The translations under genes were made by a program, and so were the position numbers. DNA of 56,080 nucleotides from the IMG/VR virus record IMGVR_UViG_3300010885_060540, positions 1 through 56,080 of that record. One strand, 5' to 3'. Positions 38,768 through 47,611 of the stretch are shown piece after piece. Under the pieces are notes generated by a model, which did no database searches, was not told the origin of the DNA, and saw only the letters and a program-made list of their open reading frames with translations. Positions within the stretch are counted from its first letter, which is position 1, and each line of letters opens with the position of its first letter. This DNA comes from a virus.

Positions 38768-39097
38768 ATGAGCGACATAACTAATTCAAACAACACTAAG
38801 TTAAACGATACTAATGCGAAACAATACGAGTCTATGCTTACTACTGTTGACAATCCATTTGATCCGTTTACTCAATTCAAGCCTTGGTTTTCTTTTGATA
38901 TAGCCTCCGGGTACCACACACTGGCCTTGCTAGCTAGAATCATCAATACATCCAATGAAATGTCGGAGGCCGACCAACTAGCTGCCAACGAACTAGCCAT
39001 CGATGAAATACTTATGGAAAACGTTAGTGGTATGCATAGACGAGTCATGCGAGAAGTACAGCAAGAAGTACAGCAAGAAGTAGATAGTAACGTCTAG
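38768..39097 (+). CDS. Conserved partner of the polymerase-like gene
   Basis: 109 residues with AGGAGG upstream of ATG 38768. A disordered N-terminus, then NPFDPFTQFKPWFSFDIASG and a helical EADQLAANELAIDEILMEN, with a glutamine/glutamate repeat (REVQQEVQQEV) at the end. This small protein follows the DFDGD gene in other phages too, as I recall. A subunit or assembly role is inferred. Confidence 0.65.
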   Translation: MSDITNSNNTKLNDTNAKQYESMLTTVDNPFDPFTQFKPWFSFDIASGYHTLALLARIINTSNEMSEADQLAANELAIDEILMENVSGMHRRVMREVQQEVQQEVDSNV

Positions 39098-39101
39098 TTG
39101 C

Positions 39102-39194
39102 GGTAAAGCTCTACCCGGGGGAGGGGGGTCTTTAAAAATACCCCCCCTTGTTTATCGCCGGTGTCCTCTATATTTCCCCGGGGGAGCATTTACC
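39102..39194. other. Candidate cos / packaging site
   Basis: Non-coding GC-rich block. Outer inverted repeat GGTAAAGCTC (39102) with GAGC-A-TTTACC (to 39194); CCCGGGGGAG occurs twice (39114, 39177); GGGGGGT/ACCCCCC hairpin. G-rich blocks like this precede terminase/HNH modules and serve as cohesive-end sites in several HK97-like phages. Confidence 0.55.
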
Positions 39195-39233
39195 ATGACC
39201 AATTTACGATTCGACTATCAATTGAGGACTTAG

Positions 39234-39530
39234 ATGAGTGACGAGATTAACTTTAATGTGTCAACCCCGTTCACAAACGTGGTAAGTCGCGGCGGTAAAT
39301 TTGATGACGCTTCTTTTTATGCCGGATTCGAAATGGGAAATCTTGACTTCAAGTTATTTCAAATGAATGCGATCCAAGCGGACTCCCTTTGTGTCGTAAT
39401 TCTTAGCGATAACCTACATCAAGCCGACATCATCGCAATGAAACATGGTTTAGTTTTGACGGAAAAGACATTTAACGACACAGGCAACCTGTGTAGTTGT
39501 CGGTTCGCAAAAGCTAATCATGTGCTCTAA
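39234..39530 (+). CDS. Small hypothetical protein in packaging module
   Basis: 98 residues from ATG 39234, with GAGGA upstream. Contains LCVVILSDNLHQADIIAMKH, a short alpha/beta motif, and two C-terminal cysteines (LCSC). It lies between the cos-like block and the DNA-binding small gene. No family recognised. Confidence 0.6.
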   Translation: MSDEINFNVSTPFTNVVSRGGKFDDASFYAGFEMGNLDFKLFQMNAIQADSLCVVILSDNLHQADIIAMKHGLVLTEKTFNDTGNLCSCRFAKANHVL

Positions 39531-39551
39531 CCCCTATAGGGAGTACGTGCA

Positions 39552-39827
39552 ATGAATGAGTTTGAAAAGCTCCAACATAAAAAACTTATTGAGCAACGAC
39601 AAAAAAAATGTGTGACCTGTTCTGGTGTACTTGGTTTACCAAAAACAAAAATTAAACAGTTTTACGAAGCGCTATTAGATCACAGTATAAGTGCTCCAGT
39701 CATTAGTGAGGTTTTAAATGATTGGGGAATAGCTTCAAGCACCGGCACAATCTTAAACCACAGACACGGGCGCGACAGCTATGCGGCACATATGGCCGCA
39801 ATAAAAAAGGCGGCAGGAATTGAGTAA
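39552..39827 (+). CDS. Small DNA-binding-like protein, possible regulator or small terminase
   Basis: 91 residues. A CxxC pair (CVTCSGVLGL) is followed by helices with a helix-turn-helix feel (APVISEVLNDWGIASSTGTI, LNHRHGRDSYAAH). Such a protein next to a cos-like site could be a small terminase or packaging regulator. A second candidate is 40954. Its stop overlaps the next start. Confidence 0.5.
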   Translation: MNEFEKLQHKKLIEQRQKKCVTCSGVLGLPKTKIKQFYEALLDHSISAPVISEVLNDWGIASSTGTILNHRHGRDSYAAHMAAIKKAAGIE

Positions 39828-40941
39828 AACAAATCCAGATGACTTTACAAAAGCGCAGAACAAATCCGACCTACATCTTGAACGCCTTAAGGCCGATAAG
39901 CTCGAACGAACTCTAAAAAACACTTCGCTTAGTTTAGCGGAAAGCGCTAAACGCGTCGAAGAGCTTGAGCGTTCATTAAAAATTTTTGAAAAGATTGACA
40001 AGTTCAATCCAAATCCGGATTGGCTGGTTGAACAACCCGCATCAAGTTCAAAGAAACATCACGGAACTTGGACCGTTATGCTCAGTGATCTTCACCTTGA
40101 TGAAGTCGTCAATGTGCATGAAGTTATGGGCATGAACAAGCTCGATCGCCAAATTTCAGAAATGCGCTTAAAGAAAATTTTTAACGGAATAGTTAAAATT
40201 GCAGACGATTGGCATAGTGGCATTTCTGTGGACGGTCTTGTTCTACAGCTTGGTGGTGACCTTTTTGCCGGAGTCATTCATGATGAACTTCGCAGAACGA
40301 ACTCGGCCCCAATTCTTGACACGCTTGATTATTGGATCGATCCCTTTGTACAAGGCATCGAAATGTTAGCGAAGCATTTTGGTAAAATTTACATTCCGGT
40401 CGTGGTTGGTAATCATGGGCGATACGATCGTAAACCAATTGCCAAACTCAGAGCTCGCGAAAACTATGACTGGTACTTCAGTAAAGTGGTGGCGCGAGTA
40501 GTGGCTGAGCGTAAAATAAAAGGCGTCGACTTTCATATTTCGGACAGCGCAGATGTCACATACATGACTTATGGTTATCGCAAAATGCTTACGCATGGCG
40601 ATCAAGCTAGTGGTGGTTCTGGTTGGGGCGGCATTATGTCACCCATTATGCGCATGGATGATAAGAAACAAAAGCGACAATCTGCGGTCGGTCTCTCGTA
40701 CGACTACATGGACATTGGGCACTGGCATCAACTTATTTGGCTCCCACGAGGAATGATTAATGGGTGCATGTCCGGTTACGATGAGTACGCCTTCCTCAAT
40801 AACTTTGGGTTCGAAGAGCCACAGCAGGGCATGTATCTTATGACCCCAGAACACGGAAGAACGTTTACCGCACCTATATTTTGCCAAGATAGTGTTGCCG
40901 AAGGCTGGGGCGACAAGATTGTACAGTCGCTTAGAAATTAG
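39820..40941 (+). CDS. Metallophosphoesterase
   Basis: 373 residues from TTG 39820. A coiled-coil N-terminus (~20-60) precedes the calcineurin-like domain: SDLHLDE 89-95, GGDLF 144-148, GNHGR 196-200, then LTHGD and IGHWH. All five motif blocks are present. Phages carry these next to the terminase, and the substrate could be DNA ends or nucleotides. The exact role is unknown. Confidence 0.85.
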   Translation: MSKTNPDDFTKAQNKSDLHLERLKADKLERTLKNTSLSLAESAKRVEELERSLKIFEKIDKFNPNPDWLVEQPASSSKKHHGTWTVMLSDLHLDEVVNVHEVMGMNKLDRQISEMRLKKIFNGIVKIADDWHSGISVDGLVLQLGGDLFAGVIHDELRRTNSAPILDTLDYWIDPFVQGIEMLAKHFGKIYIPVVVGNHGRYDRKPIAKLRARENYDWYFSKVVARVVAERKIKGVDFHISDSADVTYMTYGYRKMLTHGDQASGGSGWGGIMSPIMRMDDKKQKRQSAVGLSYDYMDIGHWHQLIWLPRGMINGCMSGYDEYAFLNNFGFEEPQQGMYLMTPEHGRTFTAPIFCQDSVAEGWGDKIVQSLRN

Positions 40942-40953
40942 AAAGGAGAGTAT

Positions 40954-41304
40954 ATGGTTGCTCGCAATGCTTCATCGGGAAAGCAAAAATTAGAACGCAA
41001 AATAAAACCGGCAACCACTCCGGAAGGTCAAGAAACGTTAATGATCTCTAGAGCTATGCAGCTTGCCGAAAAACAGATAGAAGAGGGCACTGCATCCGCG
41101 CAAGTCATAACGCATTTTTTGAAACTAGGCACTACAAGAGAGCGCCTAGAACAGCAGCGTCTTCAGCACGAAAACGAGCTTCTTAAAAAGAAAACAGAAG
41201 CGATGGAGTCGGCTAAGGAAGTCGAAGCATTGTATCGAGAGGCACTTAACGCGATGCGAAGCTACAACGGCGAAGAAACAGATTTAGATGACCAAGAAGA
41301 TTAG
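40954..41304 (+). CDS. Terminase small subunit candidate
   Basis: 116 residues with AAAGGAG upstream. A basic N-terminus, then MISRAMQLAEKQIEEGTASA, HFLKLGTTRERLEQQRLQHE and a long helix. This family sits immediately before the HNH gene in many phages and is often labelled small terminase by position. The helical, basic nature fits DNA binding. It overlaps the HNH gene by 17 bases. Confidence 0.6.
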   Translation: MVARNASSGKQKLERKIKPATTPEGQETLMISRAMQLAEKQIEEGTASAQVITHFLKLGTTRERLEQQRLQHENELLKKKTEAMESAKEVEALYREALNAMRSYNGEETDLDDQED

Positions 41305-41704
41305 AACTTATTCTGAGCTAAAGCAATTTGATAGCTTTGAGGATAGGTACGCTTATTTACGTCTTGGTGGTGAAGTTGGAGCTTCAACGTTTGGGTTTGA
41401 TCGTTACATCAACCAGGCTTTTTATACTTCTACCGAGTGGAAAAGAGCCCGGCGCATTGCCATCGCTCGCGATTCTGGCTGTGACTTAGGCGTTTTAGGT
41501 ATGTATATTCATGCAAATTTGCTGGTGCATCACATGAACCCAGTTGAGCTTGATGATTTACTAGATCATGAAGAGTGGGTTCTCGACCCAGAATATCTAA
41601 TCACGACTTCTCAAAACACGCATAATGCCATTCACTATGGAGATGTAAGTCTTCTGCCACAAAAAATAGTGGATCGATCGCCTGGAGACACAAAACTTTG
41701 GTAG
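41288..41704 (+). CDS. HNH endonuclease of the packaging module
   Basis: 138 residues. HHMNP at 81-85 and THNAIHYGD give the HNH core. The family signature GASTFGFDRYINQAFYTSTE, EWVLDPEYLI and PGDTKLW at the end is complete. In HK97-like phages an HNH protein beside terminase is needed for cos cleavage, and that role fits here with the cos-like block 2 kb upstream. Confidence 0.87.
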   Translation: MTKKIRTYSELKQFDSFEDRYAYLRLGGEVGASTFGFDRYINQAFYTSTEWKRARRIAIARDSGCDLGVLGMYIHANLLVHHMNPVELDDLLDHEEWVLDPEYLITTSQNTHNAIHYGDVSLLPQKIVDRSPGDTKLW

Positions 41705-41715
41705 AAAGGAATCAA

Positions 41716-42528
41716 ATGTCTAAAGTTTTATATCCTTTTGGTTATGGTACACGGCTAGTAGATTTAGAAACAATTAAAGAATATTTACGTTTTCGCATGC
41801 ATCCGGAAGCTTTCAGACGAACTATTAATTTTATTACACACCAAGGTGGGAAGTTTGGACCTGGCGGAGCAAGGAGAGCGCGAGGGGAACAACCTAACAA
41901 ACCGGGTTTTGCCCTTGAGGGTCAGTCCTTTCATCAAGACCAAAATTTTCCGTCGGGACTATACTACACGGCAGTGGACTGGGTTGTTGTAAATCCTGGA
42001 CACAAACATCGCGCTCCAAACTGGGATGAAGTTCCAAAACAAGGATCTTTAGCGGCAATTCAGTATGGTTATCATATGAATGTTGGTGGACCTGGTGAAA
42101 AAGGCGCCGAGTCATGGCATGGTCAACCAATTGAGTTAGATGGATGGAACACTTGGGTCGCTGCCGGCCGTCCAGACCTTGATTACTCTTATCAATTAGC
42201 CGAAGTCACACCTCGCCAGCAACCTCCACAACCTCCTGTCCCATCAACGCAACCATCAACTTCGGGAGTCATCGTGCAAATTAAGTCTCGTTATCTAAAA
42301 GAAGGCGCTGTCGGGAATGACGTAAAGTTCTTTCAGCGACAGCTAAACGAAATAGCCGGCCAAAGTCTTCTTATTGATGGGTATTACGGATCAAAAACAA
42401 AAGATTCAGTAAGAAACTGGCAGGCGTTTTTTAAGAAAACAAGCGACGGGATTGTTCTCCCGCTTCATGGTGAGCTTGACAATCTTACACAAAAGTCGAT
42501 CATTGAAGTTTCTCTTCTGACGGCATAA
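41716..42528 (+). CDS. Endolysin: M15-like peptidase plus peptidoglycan-binding domain
   Basis: 270 residues from ATG 41716, with GAAAGGAA upstream. The N-terminal domain has an M15-like metal site (SFHQDQ, TAVDW, ESWHGQ). A proline-rich linker (TPRQQPPQPPVPSTQPSTSG) leads to a PG_binding_1 domain (GAVGNDVKFFQRQLNEIAG; DGYYGSKTKDSVRNWQ). It would cut cell-wall peptides at lysis. It lies in the packaging module, far from the holin at 10658. Confidence 0.78.
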   Translation: MSKVLYPFGYGTRLVDLETIKEYLRFRMHPEAFRRTINFITHQGGKFGPGGARRARGEQPNKPGFALEGQSFHQDQNFPSGLYYTAVDWVVVNPGHKHRAPNWDEVPKQGSLAAIQYGYHMNVGGPGEKGAESWHGQPIELDGWNTWVAAGRPDLDYSYQLAEVTPRQQPPQPPVPSTQPSTSGVIVQIKSRYLKEGAVGNDVKFFQRQLNEIAGQSLLIDGYYGSKTKDSVRNWQAFFKKTSDGIVLPLHGELDNLTQKSIIEVSLLTA

Positions 42529-42566
42529 AAAGAACAAAAATCTTCAAATAGAACGGAGTTATAAAA

Positions 42567-42836
42567 ATGACTAATATTGATAACTTTTCCAGCTATAGTG
42601 CCGTCCCAAACTCACCCGCAAGATACGCGGCGACTATAACCCCAAATGATACAAACCCATTACCAGTGTCCGGTCGAGGTATTTATGTAGGCGGCGCTGG
42701 GAATATTGCTCTGAAAACAACCGGTGGAAACACTGTCACGTTTTTAAACGTAGTAGCTGGGACAATTTTGCCAGTTTGCGTGTCGCAAGTTTTTTCCACC
42801 GGCACGACGGCTACCGGCCTAATTGCGATGGCTTAA
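42567..42836 (+). CDS. Spike-base-like virion protein
   Basis: 89 residues. NDTNPLPVSGRGIYVGGAGN, NTVTFLNVVAGTILPVCVSQ and FSTGTTATGLIA fit the small beta-rich spike-base family (RCAP_Rcc01079-like) found in phages and gene transfer agents. It probably anchors a spike or fibre on the capsid or tail. The large fibre-like protein follows. Confidence 0.65.
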   Translation: MTNIDNFSSYSAVPNSPARYAATITPNDTNPLPVSGRGIYVGGAGNIALKTTGGNTVTFLNVVAGTILPVCVSQVFSTGTTATGLIAMA

Positions 42837-42962
42837 ATGGAACTTGCCATTTCAATTAGTCTTTTAATTCCTCGAGTGATCTCTGAGGTAATTGAGGTTT
42901 TATACTCACTTGACTTTTCAAAAGAGAAAAACTCACAATATGTACCAATCATTTTCTTTTAA
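42837..42962 (+). CDS. 41-residue peptide, doubtful
   Basis: ATG 42837 lies directly after the previous stop, ending TAA 42962. The peptide starts MELAISISLLIPRVISEVIE and is hydrophobic. No clear SD, so translation would rely on coupling. The alternative is a plain spacer before the SD of the next gene. Confidence 0.3.
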   Translation: MELAISISLLIPRVISEVIEVLYSLDFSKEKNSQYVPIIFF

Positions 42963-42971
42963 AGGAGAATC

Positions 42972-44558
42972 ATGGCAGACAACTTAACAATAAAAGATGG
43001 AACCGGCGCTAGTAAAACAGTAAGAGCGTTAGATCAGGCTGGTATTTTTGTTCCGGTCCATGCTGGTTACGACGCCACAGCCGATGCTGTAAAAGTGGCA
43101 GTTGAAGATGGCACTGGTAATCCAATAACATCAACCATTGATGGCGCAAAACGTCGTCTTGATGTGCATATTGACCAAACAACAGGTAACACATCGCTCG
43201 CAACCATCGCGACAAACACTACTAATATTGCAACAGCAGCAAACCAAACAACAGGTAACACATCGCTCGCAACCATCGCGACAAACACTAGTCAGACGAA
43301 GACGTCGGTTGACTCAATGAGCGCAAAGTTACCGGCTGCACTTGGTCCTGCGGCACCCTCTGCCTCTGTTGCCGTCACCGCCCCAAATGACGTCACTGTT
43401 ACTGGCCCGGCAACTCAGTCGGCAATTAACACCGATTTGCTAACCGGCACTGTGTCTGGCTGGTATGACGCAGCAAACTTTCACGCTGTAGCCATTCAGA
43501 TTATTGCTAGCGCTGGTATTAGTGCCGGTGCAGTAATATTTGAACAAACGAATGATACTACTCTGGCGGCATCGGGCAGCACTCTTCCGGCGCAAGAGCC
43601 TTCGGTCGTCGCAAGTAGTAGCCTTCTTGCTGCAGTAACTATTGCAGCAAGCACCACGCGACTTTTTATTGCGCCCATTACCGCTAGGTATGTTCGTTGT
43701 AGAATTTCGACCGCGTTTGTTGGCGGTACTGTTCAGGCAGTTAGTGTCTTTAGCCAGTCTGCACTTGCTCTCACGCAAGTTCAAGCACTAAACCCGACTG
43801 CAGCTAACCTTGCTGTAACTGCCTCCATTGCCTCTGCGCAAACTCTTGCGACCGTTTCGTCAATCACGTCCGCAAACCTTGGTATCCCAAGTCTTATTAA
43901 CGATGTCGTTTCGGCAGCCATCACGACCTCAACCACTACTGCGGCATTTACGCCAACGTTTGGGCTGTCGTACGAGATTAACATTCCGGTCACAGCGGTG
44001 TCTGGGACTCCAACCTTAGACGTTGACATTGAAGAGTCAGACGACACTGGTACTAACTGGTATAAAGTTTATTCGTTCCCTCGGATTAGTGCAAACGGCA
44101 TGTACCGTAGCCCGCGTCTGGCATTTAATGGCAACCGAATTCGCTACGTTCAAACTGTCGCCGGCGGTACCCCTAGCATTACTCGTGCCATAAACCGCTT
44201 GCAGATTAGCGACGGCACCGATCATGTTCGTCAGTTAATTGATCGGTCAATCGTGCTTACAACACTAAACAGCACAACACCAAGCTTAGTTAGCACCGCG
44301 CTTGGTGTTGCTAACTGCCGCAACGTACAGCTCATGATTAACGTTGGTGCAATTACAACAACAGCTCCGGCATTACAACTTCAGGGTTCTGATGATAACG
44401 GTGCATCTTGGTATAACATTGGTTCTCCATTAACCGCCGTTGCGAGCAGCACAGTACAAGCCACAGTAACAAACGTACACACTGGTCTTTTAAGGGCCAT
44501 CGTTTCTACTGCTGGCGTTGGTGTTACTGCCGGGTACGTACTGTTGAAAGGCTTCTAA
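42972..44558 (+). CDS. Large virion surface protein (fibre/decoration)
   Basis: 528 residues with AAAGGAG upstream. The N-terminus resembles phage fibre starts (MADNLTIKDGTGASKTVRAL). A 48-bp sequence encoding QTTGNTSLATIATNT occurs twice (43174-43221, 43243-43290). The remainder is alanine/threonine-rich beta structure with repeated discoidin-like blocks (YVRCRISTAFVGGTVQAVSV; DVDIEESDDTGTNWYKVYSF). Likely a capsid or tail surface protein. The exact location is unknown. Confidence 0.65.
   Translation: MADNLTIKDGTGASKTVRALDQAGIFVPVHAGYDATADAVKVAVEDGTGNPITSTIDGAKRRLDVHIDQTTGNTSLATIATNTTNIATAANQTTGNTSLATIATNTSQTKTSVDSMSAKLPAALGPAAPSASVAVTAPNDVTVTGPATQSAINTDLLTGTVSGWYDAANFHAVAIQIIASAGISAGAVIFEQTNDTTLAASGSTLPAQEPSVVASSSLLAAVTIAASTTRLFIAPITARYVRCRISTAFVGGTVQAVSVFSQSALALTQVQALNPTAANLAVTASIASAQTLATVSSITSANLGIPSLINDVVSAAITTSTTTAAFTPTFGLSYEINIPVTAVSGTPTLDVDIEESDDTGTNWYKVYSFPRISANGMYRSPRLAFNGNRIRYVQTVAGGTPSITRAINRLQISDGTDHVRQLIDRSIVLTTLNSTTPSLVSTALGVANCRNVQLMINVGAITTTAPALQLQGSDDNGASWYNIGSPLTAVASSTVQATVTNVHTGLLRAIVSTAGVGVTAGYVLLKGF
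43174..43290 (+). repeat. Tandem 48-bp repeat within fibre gene
   Basis: Two identical 48-bp copies (43174-43221 and 43243-43290) with 69-bp period, in frame. Confidence 0.9.
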
Positions 44559-44722
44559 TGACAATCGAAGAGATTATCCAGCTTACCAACAACAGACTTC
44601 AAAACCTTCAAACCAACAGAGACTCAGCATTTGCTCGAGGCGATATCGATTTGGTTGTAAATTTTGATAATGCCATTTCAGTAACGCAAGACACCTTAGC
44701 GCTACTTAAAACTTTAATCTAA
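44558..44722 (+). CDS. 54-residue helical protein
   Basis: ATG 44558 overlaps the preceding TAA (TAATG). The peptide (MTIEEIIQLTNNRLQNLQTN..., ending LALLKTLI) is predicted as two helices, a hairpin-like coiled coil. It is common to find such a small protein behind this fibre gene. Function unknown. Confidence 0.6.
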   Translation: MTIEEIIQLTNNRLQNLQTNRDSAFARGDIDLVVNFDNAISVTQDTLALLKTLI

Positions 44723-44747
44723 CAAAAAAGTTGGAGGGTATGCCCTT

Positions 44748-45095
44748 ATGGAAACAAGCATTTTAACTAGTACAAAAAAGATTTTGGGCGTTGCCTCGGA
44801 TTATACAGCATTTGATTTGGACATAATCACTCATATCAATTCTGCTTTTGCAACAATTACTCAGCTTGGCGTTGGTTCTTCTTCTGGATTTGCAATTGAA
44901 GACGATGACTCAAAATGGGAGGATTTTATTGCAAATAATACAAAACTTGTGAGCATGTGTAAAACTTATGTTTATTTAAAAGTTCGTTATTTGTTTGATC
45001 CTCCCGTCACTTCCTTTCATCTAAACGCCATGAAAGAACAAATTGCCGAGCATGAGTGGCGTTTAAATCAATTTCGAGAAGAGTCAATAGCATGA
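44748..45095 (+). CDS. Head-tail connector (gp6-like)
   Basis: 115 residues. TSTKKILGVASDYTAFDLDI, SAFATITQLGVGSS and the end LNAMKEQIAEHEWRLNQFRE fit gp6-like head-tail adaptor proteins of HK97-type phages, which ring the portal. It precedes terminase rather than following the capsid gene, an unusual order. It overlaps the next start. Confidence 0.72.
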   Translation: METSILTSTKKILGVASDYTAFDLDIITHINSAFATITQLGVGSSSGFAIEDDDSKWEDFIANNTKLVSMCKTYVYLKVRYLFDPPVTSFHLNAMKEQIAEHEWRLNQFREESIA

Positions 45096-45820
45096 GCACA
45101 AAAGATTCTTTTGAACCACCGCAAGAAGTTCGCGATGAAGCCAAACGAGCATTAAAGTGGATTTCAGAAGGATTCGCAGGTTCTGGTTTTACTGGAGTAG
45201 GCCGAGCACGAGCGCGAGATCTTGCGTCAGGTCGTTCGATATCTGTAGATACAATGCGACGGATGTCGTCTTACTTTGCAAGGCATGAGGTAGATAAGCA
45301 AGGCAAGGGCTGGGGGGCCGACGAAAAAGGTTATCCTTCTGCCGGTCGTGTTGCATGGGCAGCATGGGGTGGAGATCCAGGGAGAAAGTGGGTGAGTAAA
45401 ATGCTTTCCAATATTTCTGAAGTAAAGCATGATATAACAAAAGAACAAATAGACGAATATTTAGCCCATTACGGCGTTAAAGGTCAGCAATGGGGTGTTC
45501 GACGCACGCAAAAACAACTTGCCTTGGGACGATCGGTTAAAGACAACAAGGGTAGAACTAAATTTAAAGAAAAAGGAAATCGTCTAACTGACGAGGAACT
45601 TAACGCTCGAATTAAAAGGTTAGAAACCGAAAAACGGTACAATGAACTGAATAAACGTCAAGTAAGTTCCGGTGCAAAACACATAAACGACGTTCTTACA
45701 AAAATCGGCAAAAGTTCAGTAGAGACCGTTGGTACTAAAGCTACCGTATTTGCTGCGAAAAAGCTAATCGAGAAGAAATTTAACGAAAAAGTAGTTGCCG
45801 ATATGTTTCCGAAAAAATAA
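45092..45820 (+). CDS. Head-module protein with LAHYG motif
   Basis: 242 residues from ATG 45092 in an ATGA overlap. The first ~110 residues form a known small phage domain (EVRDEAKRALKWISEGFAGS, GRARARDLASGRSISVDTMR, KGYPSAGRVAWAAWGGD). IDEYLAHYGVKGQQWGVRRT follows, then a long charged helix and a short hydrophobic segment. The LAHYGxxGxxWG motif is frequent in head-module proteins. A structural or packaged role is inferred. Confidence 0.65.
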   Translation: MSTKDSFEPPQEVRDEAKRALKWISEGFAGSGFTGVGRARARDLASGRSISVDTMRRMSSYFARHEVDKQGKGWGADEKGYPSAGRVAWAAWGGDPGRKWVSKMLSNISEVKHDITKEQIDEYLAHYGVKGQQWGVRRTQKQLALGRSVKDNKGRTKFKEKGNRLTDEELNARIKRLETEKRYNELNKRQVSSGAKHINDVLTKIGKSSVETVGTKATVFAAKKLIEKKFNEKVVADMFPKK

Positions 45821-45841
45821 TTAGGAGGGAGGGTTGCCACC

Positions 45842-47587
45842 TTGGAAATGTCAAACACCGCGGTACCAAAATATTACTTTGAGTTTCGACAAAAAGTTTT
45901 ATCTGGAGAAATTCCGGTAAACCGCGAAGTTTCTTTGGAAATGAATCGCATTGACGATCTCATCGCCAACCCAAACATATATTATGACGGCACAATTGTC
46001 GAGGGGTTCGTTCGATACTGCGAAAAAGAACTTACCTTGACGGATGGTAGCAACCTTCTCCTTTTGGATTCATTTAAACTTTGGGCAGAACAGCTTTTAG
46101 GCTGGTATTACTACGTTGAGAGAAGCGTATATACACCCGGACCAGACGGTCGTCGAGGTTCGTACGTGAAAAAGTACGTAAAGACTAGACTAACAAAAAA
46201 GCAATACCTGATTGTTGCGCGAGGTGCCGCAAAGTCTATGTATGCAATGTGTGTACAAAGTTACTTTTTGAATGTAGTCACAGCGACAACGCACCAAATA
46301 ACGACCGCCCCAACAATGAAACAGGCAGATGAAGTAATGTCTCCGTTTAGGACTGCGATAACTAGGTCTCGAGGGCCTTTATTTAAGTTTCTAACAGAAG
46401 GATCACTTCAGAATACCACGGGATCAAGAGCAGATCGAACCAAATTAGCGGCAACAAAAAAGGGCATCGAAAACTTTTTAACTGGTTCGCTATTAGAAGT
46501 TCGACCAATGGCAATTACAAAACTTCAAGGCCTTCGACCAAGAGTCTCCACAATTGACGAATGGCTTTCTGGGGATATTCGAGAGGATGTCGTTGGTGCA
46601 ATAGAACAAGGCGCCTCAAAACTTGATGACTACGTGATTGTTGCCATTAGTTCAGAAGGAACCGTTCGAAATGGTTCCGGAGACACAATCAAAATGGAGC
46701 TTGCCACTATCTTAAAAGGCGATTATCAAGCGCCACATATTTCAATTTGGCACTACAAGTTGGATGATGTGGAAGAGGTAGCGAACCCAGAGATGTGGAT
46801 TAAAGCTCAGCCAAATATTGGCCAAACCGTCAGTTATGAGACGTATCAACTTGATGTTGAGAGAGCTGAAAAAGCTCCGGCCTCTAGAAATGATATTTTG
46901 GCTAAGCGATTTGGTATTCCGATGGAAGGGTATACATATTTCTTTACTTACGAAGAAACAATACCCCACCGAATGCGTGAATTCTGGAGACTTCCATGTT
47001 CTCTTGGTGCAGACCTTTCGCAAGGGGACGATTTCTGTGCGTTCACATTTTTATTTCCTCTTTCTGATGGAAGCTTCGGTATAAAAACTCGAAGTTATAT
47101 TTCTTCTTTAACGCTAATGCAACTCCAAGCAGCAATGCGAGCAAAATACGAAACTTTTATTGCAGAAGATAGTCTCCATGTACTTGACGGCACCGTGTTA
47201 GACATGATGCAAGTATACGATGACCTCGACATGTTTATTCAAAGATGCGAGTATGACGTAAGGTGCTTTGGCTTCGATCCGTACAACGCAAAAGAGTTCG
47301 TTACTCGATGGGAAGCAGAAAATGGCCCATATGGGATCGAAAAAGTAATTCAAGGCGCAAAAACAGAATCAGTACCCCTCGGTGAATTAAAAATTTTAAG
47401 CGAACAAAGAATGCTTATATTTGATCAAGAGTTAATGGGTTTTGCTATGGGTAATGCCGTAACTCTCGAGGACACAAATGGTAATCGCAAATTATTTAAA
47501 AAAAGAAAAGAAGAAAAGATCGACAATGTATCCGCATTAATGGATGCTTACGTCGCATACAAAGCAAACAAAGAAGCATTTGATTGA
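45842..47587 (+). CDS. terL: Terminase large subunit
   Basis: 581 residues (TTG 45842; ATG 45848 possible). Packaging ATPase: Walker A ARGAAKS 126-132, Walker B STIDEW 236-241. Nuclease domain: GADLSQGDD 389-397, later FGFDPYN and the C-terminal VSALMDAYVAY. It matches the Terminase_1 family, pumps DNA into the prohead and cuts it. The order, downstream of HNH and upstream of portal, is typical of cos-type HK97-like phages. Confidence 0.93.
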   Translation: MEMSNTAVPKYYFEFRQKVLSGEIPVNREVSLEMNRIDDLIANPNIYYDGTIVEGFVRYCEKELTLTDGSNLLLLDSFKLWAEQLLGWYYYVERSVYTPGPDGRRGSYVKKYVKTRLTKKQYLIVARGAAKSMYAMCVQSYFLNVVTATTHQITTAPTMKQADEVMSPFRTAITRSRGPLFKFLTEGSLQNTTGSRADRTKLAATKKGIENFLTGSLLEVRPMAITKLQGLRPRVSTIDEWLSGDIREDVVGAIEQGASKLDDYVIVAISSEGTVRNGSGDTIKMELATILKGDYQAPHISIWHYKLDDVEEVANPEMWIKAQPNIGQTVSYETYQLDVERAEKAPASRNDILAKRFGIPMEGYTYFFTYEETIPHRMREFWRLPCSLGADLSQGDDFCAFTFLFPLSDGSFGIKTRSYISSLTLMQLQAAMRAKYETFIAEDSLHVLDGTVLDMMQVYDDLDMFIQRCEYDVRCFGFDPYNAKEFVTRWEAENGPYGIEKVIQGAKTESVPLGELKILSEQRMLIFDQELMGFAMGNAVTLEDTNGNRKLFKKRKEEKIDNVSALMDAYVAYKANKEAFD

Positions 47588-47611
47588 TGCCAATTTTGAA
47601 AGGATACGAAA

